DNA of 64,000 nucleotides from Ascaris suum (Eukaryota; Nematoda; Chromadorea; Rhabditida; Ascarididae): NCBI GenBank assembly GCA_013433145.1, contig CM024187.1:20821826-20885825 (forward strand). Reading direction: 5' to 3'. The position numbers and the translations under genes were made by a program. Below are positions 1 to 45,265 of the stretch, in pieces. Below the pieces are notes generated by a model. The model had not been told where the DNA came from and searched no databases. It was given only the letters and a program-made list of their open reading frames with translations. How positions within the stretch are numbered: the stretch's first letter is position 1; the number at the start of each line of letters is the position of its first letter.

Positions 1-127
1 ATCGAAATTCTTGATCTTTATCTTTGCGCAGAACATTATATTGCATCGGAACCGGAAAAGCCAAGTTTTTAGCGCCTTCCCCGCCAAAATCGGGCTCATT
101 TAATCGAAATCATGGGAGAAATGAATC

Positions 128-1262
128 TCACGGGATGAAAGGGTCGGTGTACTTGATGTCAAGAAAGCTTAGGACGCTGATGAGCCACATATAGTCGTTC
201 AGCCAATCGAAAACACGTTTCGAATAGACGAAAAGGTTTCCCGCTTATTATTGAGTTACCTAGCAAAGCATGGAGTGAAAACCTTTGTAAGCCACACGCT
301 AACATGAGAGAAAGTTGTCATTCACTGTTAAGGTGGTGTCCTATGCTCCATTTTCCTTTGGGTTTTCCGCGTTTTCCTGCCTGGAAAAAATGCCATTGGC
401 TAAGAGATTAGTCGTGTACGCAGGCGATGTGCAGGTTATTTTCACGTCCAAAAGTTGGAGGGAAAAGGAGAAGCGTTGTTTTATCACTACTAGAGGAACA
501 ACAATTAGCAGAAACTTCGCGAGCTAATGCTGCCATTCACTATTATTTTTTAAACTATTTTATAGTGTTGCACGCAAAATTCCGAAAACTATATAACATT
601 ATACTTCGTTATTATCTTGGAATTTTCCTAACTTCTATTATACTATACTATAGGATGCAAAAATTTTTGATAAATTATGCAGCAATTTCGTTTATTGAGT
701 TCAAAATTTCGCGAATTTTGTCGTATTACATTTTATCGTCAGAAAAAGTTCCCTTATCATGCCGTATTCAATCTCTTTTCTACTTCGAAGAATTAGTGAG
801 CTTCATTCTCCTTCAAAGTCATAAAATGTAGACAAAATTGCGGTGTATTATGTCGAATTTTCACAAACAAAGCTCTGCATTTCAAATGCAACTTTAGATT
901 CGTTTCGTTGCTTTTAGTTTTTATCATTTTCATAGCGAGAAAATGAGCTTCACGAGTGCTCGGCGTCTTTGCAACTCTGCTACGTACGTATCATTGCAAC
1001 TTGCTTATTCGGAAATTATTCAACTTCATCGTAGTTACGTCTTATACCATCCCTAAAGCGACCTGTTCATTAGCAGATTGTTTTTAAAGAACCTTCTAGC
1101 GTTACACTAAACCATGCACGCTAATATATCTGTGCACACCTGTTGGATTTCAGCCGCAAATTCTATATCGAACGGGTTGTGCGGATGATATGCCGGGACT
1201 GCAACTTTTCGCAAATTGCTGCTCTTGCAGCTTTGCATGAAAACTATGCAGCAAAGTAGCAT
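128..1262 (-). CDS. Candidate small membrane/secreted protein gene, two exons seen
   Basis: I do not recognise this gene. Two minus-strand segments look coding. The first, 1140-1262, starts at an ATG (complement of 1260-1262) followed by a hydrophobic run (LLCCIVFMQ), then a basic stretch and PAYHPHNPFDIEFAAEIQQ. It ends at a good donor (CAG/GTGTGC). This suits a signal peptide or signal anchor. The frame stays open upstream of the ATG, so an upstream exon is possible. The second, 128-243, follows an acceptor (ATAAG), encodes 37 residues including the stretch VFDWLNDYMWLISVLSF, and ends in TGA at 128-130. The first exon ends in phase 0 but the second needs phase 1, so at least one exon between them is missing from this reconstruction. 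The gene points away from DDX27, with 737 bp between the two ATGs. The two segments could also belong to different genes. Confidence 0.33.
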
Positions 1263-1999
1263 GAACAGCGTGAAAGTGATGTTGTAATAAAGCCAAGCGT
1301 TTTCCAAGTGTAGGCACCCCGAGGTCCCTCCACCCTTTGCAGAGTCTCCCTTCTTTCCGAAAATTCCTCGCCGCGCCGGTTTTTCAGAGCGCCGGAGCGC
1401 TTCCGTGAGGGCTCCACGGATTCATCGCATCACGTTGAAGGTGCTCCCGTCCACTGGACCATCCTTCCGCTCGCTACTAAAACTGGAGCAGAAATTGCTT
1501 TGAGCTGTAATAAATTCGACCGTTGTGATGATAGGGATTGGAAACGCTTATTTAAATTTAGAAGGGAGGTTTAGGAATGTGGACTTCCTCTCCGCTACCA
1601 CTATTGAGGTAAATGTTCAAATATTGGCAAATATTTTGTTCAGCGGTCGTCTTCGTTTATGCAGTTGCCCTTTTCCCGTCCAGAAATCAAGGAAATGTTT
1701 CTGTCTTACGTTTGTCAAAGGTTTCTTCTCATTTTCTCTCAAAATTTGAGGCTCTTTTTCAGACGTAAATTTAGTTGCAATGCCATTTTAGCCAACACCT
1801 TTTATTTATTTTTCTGGTAGCACTTTTATTTTATTTTATTTTTTTATTTACTCAACTTTAGCGTCTCTAAGTGGGAAAATGTAAGTATGTTTTTTATTAA
1901 TACCAACGAGACGTTTAAGCGTTTACCACAGTGCGACTATCCTATTTATGCATTTGCGCAAATGTATTTTAAAGTTTCTTAATTGTTGAATTTCTAGGA
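1263..1999. promoter_or_regulatory. Divergent intergenic region upstream of DDX27
   Basis: This is the space between the start of the candidate minus-strand gene (ATG complement of 1260-1262) and the DDX27 ATG at 2000. Its left part (about 1310-1460) is GC- and CpG-richer than the AT-rich right part (about 1780-1990). That is the pattern expected if promoters lie near 1310-1460 and a pyrimidine-rich splice region lies near the DDX27 start. No TATA box or specific factor site can be assigned with confidence. Confidence 0.3.
1991..1999 (+). other. Probable spliced-leader trans-splice acceptor of DDX27
   Basis: The sequence TTTCTAG (1991-1997) is followed by only two bases (GA) before the ATG at 2000. 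No upstream cis exon with a matching donor was found. Nematode messages commonly receive a 22-nt spliced leader at such a TTTCAG-like acceptor just before the start codon, so I infer a 5' leader of SL plus GA. An ordinary cis-spliced 5' UTR exon upstream cannot be excluded. Confidence 0.5.
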
Positions 2000-36806
<34,807 letters not shown>

Positions 36807-37345
36807 TTACGAGTACTTGAACGTCGTTGCGCTGTTGGTTGTTCACAAGTAAAGATTACTTTGTTTTAATTGTGTAGCAACAAAGCTCATTTGAGATGTT
36901 CGATTTGTGCCACAGAGACGAAAGTTGGGTATTGCCCACGATGATGCTGTAAGTGTTTTTCTTAATGCAACCTTCCACAGTATGAGAGAGGGAGGGAAGA
37001 AGTTGTTGTGAGCCTAACAAGCGGACTGCATAGCGTGAAGGATGTGAAGCACTGTCACATTGGGAGGGCATTATTTATATAATTGAAATTTAGTTGTTGC
37101 TGGCGCGTTTGCCAATGCGCAATTGTTTCTACATTTATTTATAAGCGATTGCTGGTGATCTTTGAAAGGAACACCGATCCGTTTGTGTTGAACTTCGTGT
37201 CGCGGGACTGGCATTGTCGTTTGCAGTAAAACGACGATGAAGGCGGTTCGTTATACCGTAGATGGGATAGATTTTTCGTATTGGTGAATTTGTTGCTCGT
37301 GTGTCGACTCAGATTTGCTGTTGCTTTTGGTTGTGGTCAAAGTTG

Positions 37346-37351
37346 AATAAA
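37346..37351 (+). terminator. Possible poly(A) signal of DDX27
   Basis: AATAAA lies 540 bp past the DDX27 stop codon at 36804-36806, on the coding strand. It would imply a longish 3' UTR for a nematode. Other hexamer variants nearer the stop could be used instead. Confidence 0.25.
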
Positions 37352-38693
37352 TACTAGATTAGGATGGATGATGGCTAAGCAATCGAAAGTACTGATGTTT
37401 TTTCAGAACACTCAACACTAAGCGCCCTCAAACTTAACGCTGTTTAAAGTCAACGTGAACTAGTTAGCGACCGGCGATCTGACGGATATTTATTGCAACA
37501 ACAGTTTGTTTTCAAAGCATGAAGTTTGTGCGCAACATATGCAACATACATGCATGGTACGTGCAATATATATATACATGCTTATTACATATAATCATTT
37601 ATTTCACTGCTGGAACTTCATCGTCGCAGATTGCGTAATGAACTTGCAAGTGGCTTCGATATCTCTTGAGGAACAAATTACAAGCTGAAAAGGATCAGTG
37701 AAGACTGGGCTTAATGGTTCATTACCCATCGTTGGTAGTGCCGTTTTAACAGTGAAACCTATCATTGTGTGTGTTGCGGGTGAAGTCCTGGTCCATAAAC
37801 AAGTTTTTTTTTTTTGCGTAAAAGCATTGGATATCGGCATTGCATTGATGATATCTGGTGAAGATGCTGGTGAAGAGACAACAATTTGGATCTAGCATGT
37901 AGACAGGCGTTGCACAATTTCGCGCAGATAATGGGGCAAATGAGCAGAAAAAAACTGGCCATAACGTTTGCATCGCAGTTGCGACCAGTACATGCGTCGG
38001 TTTGTTCCACACTTTTTCAGAGAAACACCTATATTGACAAACAAATGTATGTTTGCAGGTAAGACTCCTGCTTCAAACCATAAGTCGGAAAGTAGTTACT
38101 TCGCGTCCTTCGAAAGCAAGAAAACTAGCGCCACTTTACGCAGCCGACGGTCGCAACGTTGTAAATCGAGCATTTGCTTGTCTGAAGTTGGCATGAATTT
38201 AGCATGTGTGCACAGACTTTTCGATACATAAAAAGCAGAAATCAAAGGCATATTAGGATAGAATTAACATCGTGATTTCGGGGCCGCTCATACCGTTAAA
38301 GTGATTTATCACCCGAACTGAAGCAATAAAAGGGTATCTATCTGAAATGAAGCGGTGCGCTTAAAAGGACTAGCTCTGGAAGCGGCATAGAAGGGCTGAA
38401 ATGAAAGTGCTCGTTTCAAAGGTCTAATACTTTCACGCCACCAGAAGGTGCAGCAATTGAAAGTGGAATGACGTTGGTAACTGAAGAAGTCAGGCTGTTG
38501 TTTATCGTGTTATAAGGCTAACAGCGATAATCTCTGTGTTCAGCTGCAAGTGGCGCTGCAGGTACTCGAACGCAAGAACCACGACGAGGAATTCTGTAAT
38601 CTACAAAGAGGATGGTTTCGCAGTTGTTAATCAATGCTTCGATGAAACATTCGCGCAACGCCGCCTTTCAGATAGTACCACATATACCTCTCT

Positions 38694-38712
38694 CCCCCCC
38701 CCCCCCCCCCCC
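38694..38712. repeat. Poly-C tract, 19 bases
   Basis: Nineteen consecutive C on the plus strand (G on the minus strand), flanked by CTCT and TCCC. The G strand can form a G-quadruplex. In Caenorhabditis, mono-G tracts of this length are known to be deleted when the DOG-1/FANCJ helicase is missing. Confidence 0.95.
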
Positions 38713-40012
38713 TCCCTCGCATTTCGGAGCCGCAGCACTTTTAAAATTGCAAACGCATGGAAGGTAGCTTGAGGTAGACATGGCTTAGAGCCTTCCAAAA
38801 ATCATTAGCAAGAATTCTTCATGTCCCTTTATAGAATTCTTCATTAAATAGCTATGCTAATTTCAACAAATACCGCAACCTGATCAGATTCTGTTCAATT
38901 ACTTCTGGATCCAATCAACAATTCCGTTAATAGAATTGACTTTTTTATGTTCCATGTTGACAGCCCTCCCAAACGTCATACACATCCAACTGAAGGGTAC
39001 CAATCAGCCTCTGGAAAACTGCTTAGGTACGCTTGCGTTCAAATGTCTTCTGTTAAAAGCAATGCTGTAGCTGAAATTCGAAATTTCTATATGAGAGACA
39101 GCTGTGCTCTTGCCCACCTATTACTTACATGCATGCTGTATTGATGGTGACTTCAGTCAGCTATATGAAGGACACATACTAGTTCTCGTTAGGAATGAGG
39201 TAGAGGCTAATGAACTATTTTAGGTATTAAACAGCATTGGAGATAACATCCATCTCGCAGTGGAGCCCCCAGGTATGGAGGGGCCGCTAGTGTTTGCAAA
39301 CGTTCAGCTTCCTTTCAACCAAAGGTCACTAGAAATGTATTTGTGTATGGAGTCAATGAAAAAAAAAGGACTCATTATCGACGCTATTCGGAGCAGCTTA
39401 GCGTAATGACAATATGCCAAGTAATCAATGCATTTTCATTCATAACTAATGCATTTTCTTGTAAACTTCGAAAGATACTTCAAAGCCCATAGTAGACCTC
39501 AAAGTGGTTGCAAATTCCTCCCGCAGACTTCAGAAATCATTAATAAAGTCTCGGTCAAACCATAACTTTTGCTGCAGAAGGAAATTCAACAGGCGAATTT
39601 GGTGTCCTCAAGGGTATCGCTTATCGCATAAGAGCTGGAGACTGTTCTCGGCTGCAAAACGAATCGGTCGTCCGGAAACCGGCACAACGCTACCACAACC
39701 ACTCAGTGAGCTTTTCGCATAGCAAGAAAGCAAGACGGACGAACAGCTGATATTGAGGCCGATGTGCTCATAGCGATGAGGAACTTGTTGAGGTGCAAGG
39801 TCAGAGAAGTTTCTCTCAGCAAGAAACTGCTCCCATCAACCGATTTCAAAGCAGAACTGAGAAAGAGTTTACAACTTCAAAAAAAAGAATTTATACTGCG
39901 AAGTTAGATTTTTGTGGTAATTCTTCATAGTATACTTTTCAGTATAGGATTAAGAATTTCAATAAAAGATGAAGAAGAACCCCTACCTTTCGTACTAGTA
40001 TTTACTCACCCA

Positions 40013-40028
40013 CCCCCCCCCCCCCCCC
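40013..40028. repeat. Poly-C tract, 16 bases
   Basis: Sixteen consecutive C preceded by CACCCA. This is the second of three such tracts within 1.9 kb. It has the same orientation as the others and no coding sequence around it. Confidence 0.95.
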
Positions 40029-40522
40029 ACTCAGCTGATTTGATTTAATTTATTTTGTCTTTCTTCCCTTTCATACAAACATCGTACTGTTCCAAGATCT
40101 GAGAAGTATAAGCCCGCCAATCGCCGCTTCGGGCGGTCCTATCTGCTTTCACATGTTGGCGATCATCTAGAAAAGTAGATCATGTGCAGGGTAACTACGG
40201 CAATAACGTGCTGCAAAGCGGATCATTGGAAGGCGTTTGCACGTTATTAACGTAATGATACCAGAGGCAATGCCTGAATTCGTCTATGTCTGCTTTAAGC
40301 TTTCATAGGGGATATACAGCGATCCCATCACTTACGATCGCCATATCGTCGACATTTGTTGGTGGCTGCATGCTCATTTTGCAGCTGACTTTATTCAGTC
40401 GTGTTCATCCTGCACTGTTGTCATCGCTGCCCTCTCCCTTCCATTATATTTGTTGTGTTCGCATCTCTCCTCCACTTGTTTTCTTACTGAAACCCTCCAC
40501 CAGTATCTTTCCAGCTTCTGGT

Positions 40523-40538
40523 CCCCACCCCCCCCCCC
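40523..40538. repeat. Interrupted poly-C tract (4 C, A, 11 C)
   Basis: Four C, one A, then eleven C (40528-40538), followed by AATAAAA. It is the third C-rich tract and lies 60 bp before the 38-bp palindrome. Confidence 0.93.
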
Positions 40539-40597
40539 AATAAAACATCGCGCCTCCTTATAACTTCATTACAAATCGGCGATTATGTCGTTTTAAT

Positions 40598-40635
40598 AGC
40601 GAAACGTTCCAGTGTATACACTGGAACGTTTCGCT
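40598..40635. repeat. Perfect 38-bp palindrome with no spacer
   Basis: Each 19-base half (AGCGAAACGTTCCAGTGTA) is the exact reverse complement of the other, with the centre at TATA. The symmetry stops sharply at both ends (T at 40597 and T at 40636 do not pair). It could be a fused pair of terminal inverted repeats left by a foldback or MITE-like element, a dimeric protein-binding site, or a hairpin. I saw no second copy of the half site in the window. Confidence 0.95.
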
Positions 40636-41801
40636 TGTTATGTGTTGTGTTCAAACGCCCCCTCTGAATAGTCGTTGAAAAAAAAAAGAAAAATTAGCTG
40701 CCACTGTTTTGAACCTAAAAATTACCTGTTACATTTGCTCAGTGCGCTAATTTGGAATGATCCCGCGATGGGGAATGAAACAATCATTCTGCAATTCAAT
40801 ATTCTGTTGCGATTGCCTATTATCATAACTAAAGATGTTATAATAAGCTTATGGCATACCGATTAGGGAGATGCAGGGTCGTGGATTTGGAGTGGTGCGC
40901 GATTTATGAATATCCCTCTAGATGCCATTCGCCTCCAAATTATTATGATTTGCGATTGCTCACATAGAAGTATAGTTTTCTAATTCAGTCGGAGGTATGC
41001 GTTAGAATTTTTGCTCAGATATTCTTCATCACAAATTTACAACTTCGGAACTTTTTTTTTTTTTTTCTCGAATTTACAATAAAATGACAATCTTAAAGTA
41101 ATTGTAAGATGTGATTCGAACGACTCGTTTAATGAATTCGTTTTATACACATTCCAATGCAATTGTTTTTTTGTTGCATAGAAGCAGCGTTCCTCAATAA
41201 AAACTCGCATGCAATTAATCATCGCTTTATTGCTGAAACGTTTCATCAAAGTATTGAGTTTTATGAGGCATTCATGAATCTTCAAATAGGGCTGAATTTC
41301 TACGCTTATTTTAAACGTTTTATTCGAAAAGAACGTGAAAAAACATTTCAAAACCAACGATATCGAGTATGAGATGTTTAAACGGAGAACAGATAGAATC
41401 CACGTTGAACAATATTTGTATTGACTCATTTCGAGCACAATAACGATGATTAGCCGCCCTTGCAGAAAAATAAGCAACAATATAAGAAAAATAAGAGAGT
41501 GTAATATAGGCACTCATTTATATGTCTCCCCGATTATACTTTATATATACGTCGTTTGCTTAGATTCTTTTGCCAGAGTTTAATGAATTAGCTGAGAATA
41601 TTGGTCAATTCGTCTGCAGTTCACGCGAACATACTTTACAGTAGAATTTATTATTGCTTGCAGTAACTAGTTCAGTTAGTTAGTTCAGCATGTTCAGCAT
41701 GTTCGGTTAAAATAAAGGAAATGACTGATAAGGAGACGTTTATTTAAGCAATTTTTATGTCTTTTAATTACGCATAAATATTTCTCTATATTTGTGTAAT
41801 C

Positions 41802-42022
41802 TCATTGCTTTTCTTTTAGTGAATGAAGGTTTTCTGCTGAACACATAATGTGATGCTTTAGTGCCGCACTCGATCGTTCATCGGCGTTCCATCTTAGCTT
41901 CCATTTCGAATCTACTTCACCACCAGGTTTACTCGTATTTGTGGCACCTTCAGTGCTGACTAGCCATGAGCAATTTTTTAAACCATTCAATGCATTCTCT
42001 AACCTTTTCAACTTGCATCTAG
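41802..42022 (-). CDS. Candidate terminal exon of an unidentified gene
   Basis: The exon would start after ATAACAG (acceptor at 42023-42024), with two bases completing a codon, and run 73 codons to TGA at 41802-41804. The translation is charged and soluble, including KRLENALNGLKNCSWLVS and GGEVDSKWKLRWNADERSS, and reads like real protein. Upstream in transcript order (42362-42643) there is another open frame, but I cannot decide its frame or junction. No family was recognised. It may be a lone fossil exon. Confidence 0.33.
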
Positions 42023-45000
42023 CTGTTATCTATATTTCTCGTTCCTTTCGCAACTTCATCTCAGTGATTTAATGGAATCACTCGAAATCATAGAGAATGA
42101 TTTTCTTGAACGCTGTCTCTTTTGATTGCATTCATCCATCTCTATGCACCGCTAGTAGCGTTGTTCTTCTGGCAATGAAATGTATTTTCGTTAACTCATG
42201 ATTCTTTTGCTAACAATTCTGGCCATATATTCCACATTCAATCGTAATTATGACTATTTTTCATTTCACAGAAAAAATTTGCATTAGTATACAAGAGTGA
42301 GCCTGCATAGTACCGTTTTTTTTTTGCGTTAACATCGTTTCAAAAGGGTCGCCATTTCGGTCTAGGCTAGTTTTCCATTGTTTTCGATAATCTTGCAGTA
42401 AATTTTTTCCACTGACAGTGTTGATGTAATTTCATTATTACTTTTGAGTCCTCTTAGTGCAAAAATTGACGTCATTTTCATCATCTGACAACGGCTAGTT
42501 ACTAAGATCCTAAATTTTAACAAGTTAGGATGTTCTTGTATCTTCGTTCTTTTGCCTCTCACTTTATGCCCTTTTGTAGTTTCCTTTCTCTTTACAATAT
42601 GATTCACTAAATATGTTGTGATTTCTCGTAAATGTCTGACCAAGGATATTCACTTAGTGTGAAGTGTAAATTAAAGCGGATCTCGTCTGTTAGTGAGAAT
42701 GAGATCTTATTTAAACAAAGATGCCTCAGTATGCATCAGGATTATTTTGTAAACTCTTTAATCATAACTGAGAACATGAGACAAAATTCGAAAGAGCAGA
42801 CCCAAAATGTTTACTTGTTTTTCAAGTAAGGAGCTTCTTGCAAGCGAGTGTTATCAAATAAACCCATAATTCAGCATAAGCTAATGCTTATAAAAGCTCC
42901 CACTTGTGTTTATAGCCTTAGGTTCATTTATTGATGGCGAAATGAACTAATCTCGCCCTAATAACGAACGGCTTTGAAATGATTCTCGAGCGTAAGGTAG
43001 TCGGTTATAGGTAGCACAGAGATATGGATTATAGCTGTCGCAGCGTGCTCCTGAGGGTTATTGGAACTAAGCATCGCAACGTCGTGGAACAGGTTGCCTT
43101 CCTGTTGCTGTGCTGATGTATTGATTTTCAACCTATGTAAGTGTTTGCTTGAAGCCACTCGCATTACCTATGGTCGTGATGATATGATCGTAATGTTTAT
43201 TATGCGATCATCCGTTCTTTCACTCTGAGCATCGAACGCTCCTTTCGGTGCCTTTTCTATTGCTGTTTTTTCGTTGTCAGTTAACTTCAGCTATTTGCTA
43301 TTGACATTTTGCGTTCGTTGTGCATAATTGCGTACTTCATGAGGCCCTTTTAGGTTCCATTTTTTGCCACCACTACCTTTCGTTGCATAGGAAGGCAACT
43401 CTGCCAAGACATTAAAAAAAAATGCCCTTTTTGCATAAAATATTCTCGTTGGAAATTTGAGAAGTGTAGAGTATTGGAGTCTTATGTTTAAAAATATCGT
43501 GTTCATACTTATTTCTTCGTATGTAATATGCAAGTATGGCATTATTACTTCACATTAGTGTAACGAGAATTCCAAAATCGCGATTTCAAATGTCCGTCGC
43601 AAAATTTTCGTTGGCGTCACAAATCGGTAATCTTCGAATTGCATGCCGCGGCACATTGAAGGCCTTACGAACTTTAACTGGGGCTATGATTTGCAGCTCG
43701 CCCAATGCCAACACTAGTTGCAAGATCGCCTTTCAGAACATGAGACCGTTTATATGCGCAATCTTTATTTAATTTTTTCTTAGTATTTAGCACAATAGTA
43801 AAAGGTTCTGAGCTTACTGAAGAAACGAATGGCTCAAAGTAAAACTGGCTTAACGTTATGCCACATTAAGGCTTGTTACTGCTTCAGTTAAAAAGTAAAC
43901 GTCATTTAAAGTAATGCTTTTGTTTTTCACTCATTTCGTCTTGCACATTTAACTCATTCACCTATAAATTGTTCATACTTTCACTTGCATTCGTTTCACC
44001 TTCCTCTTACTTGTCGAAAAAAAGCAAGCGTTAGGAAAAAACAAGGTCTTATTCCATTTTCACTCTGCACATATAAAAATCACTAACTGCGCAGTGTAAT
44101 TCGCTTTTCACCTGTGAAAGCTCTATCTACACAACCTGCGAAGTACAGTTCACATTACTATGAATTAGTGCTTTCCCACAGGTTTCGCATGGGCAGGAAG
44201 TGAAAAAAAAAAGGAAAACAAGAGTCGGAAGTCATATAGAACGGAAAACGGCTAATAAACCATAATTAACCTGTGCATTATAGCAAACAAATATATTCCT
44301 TTGAGTCTATTTCTGTTCATTCGCAGTATATGTGAAACAAATAACGAAATCGTGCATTCTTTTCTCCTCATCAATAACGTTGGTTCATTGAGTGATTTTT
44401 ATGAGCGCCTTTATAAGTAATATGTGATTTGTTTTATTTACATCTAAGAATATTAATAAATTTTTGCTGTTTAGTTTGATTATGGCTGTTGCATTAGTCA
44501 ATAGACGCCGTTAACAGTACGAATAATAAACGGTTATGCTAAACGTTGAGAGGAAACTTTCTTGATAGATAGAAATAATAGTTAAGCAGAGATGGCTAAA
44601 AGATAAGTGAGGAACAAAGCAAAATGTTTCTTATGTGCAAACATGAAGGGCGAAGGAGATAGAAATGATACCCTTAGGGCATAAATATGTTCATCTGAAG
44701 AGTAGACGACTGATGGATGCATATGTTGTAAAGGTCGGCGCGATAGGGCTATCAATTCTTAAAAACACCAGCAAAGCAACGACGCTAAATTTAACAATAG
44801 ATGCGCTGTGTGCTTATTTGTCTATGTGTGCGTATAGATGCAACGAAACTCGTTGAAGTTCGTTTTTACTCTCTCTTTCCCGTTCCCCCACGTCCCACTT
44901 TCCCGTCTGCATCAGTAAATAGGTTGCATACTTCAAAAATGTCTGCCTCGATAGGCGGCCAGTCGGAGAACTTTTGCTGAAATCATGTGAATGTGCTCAT

Positions 45001-45111
45001 AAACACTTTCACATTTTTTGTTTATGTCAGTTTGAATTGATTTTCTTTCAGGTGAACAATGATGCCGTTTACTTGCATAAGTTTACTTGAATCGACAAAG
45101 CATTCATTACG
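42023..45111. other. AT-rich stretch, no supported gene
   Basis: Open frames at 42362-42643 (minus), 42632-42829 (plus) and 43536-43772 (plus) were inspected. Competing frames are equally open and splice sites are weak. No RNA gene was recognised. Confidence 0.35.
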
Positions 45112-45265
45112 AGTAAATGTCTCTTCATATCACTACCACTTCCGTTTAGCTGAAGTTGTGAGGTAGCGTGAAGGTGAGGGCTTAGACTCGTCTCCTGCCC
45201 ATCGGATACTGACGAGTCGATTCGTCGTTGTTCCATGCGATTTGCTCCACCGCCCGCTTCCGATG
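45112..45265. repeat. Dispersed repeat, copy 1 (shorter)
   Basis: It shares TGTCTCTTCATATCACT and, further on, a block centred on CTCGTCTCCTGCCCATCGG and the following TGACGAG and CGTTGTTCC with a second copy at 50286-50460 in the same orientation. Copy 1 lacks a middle part of copy 2. The minus strand of the shared block reads as SIRWAGDESKP in both copies, but stops interrupt it. I consider it a short interspersed or decayed element, not a gene. Confidence 0.7.

Larger units (their letters stand above)
37352..41801. other. Gene-poor stretch with degraded coding-like scraps
   Basis: I found no complete gene. Short protein-like scraps on the plus strand (about 38060-38230, 38960-39030, 39280-39410, 39540-39900) are broken by stops, have poor splice context, and are less AT-rich than the flanks. 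That pattern fits old transposon or pseudogene remains. Three poly-C tracts and a palindrome in this stretch are listed separately. Confidence 0.35.

Noticed and set aside
1140..1262. Resemblance of HNPFDIEFAAEIQQ to the N-terminal HPLDPLTxxEI motif of copper amine oxidases
   Set aside because: The match is short and the other exon of the gene shows no amine oxidase feature, so it is not enough to name the family.
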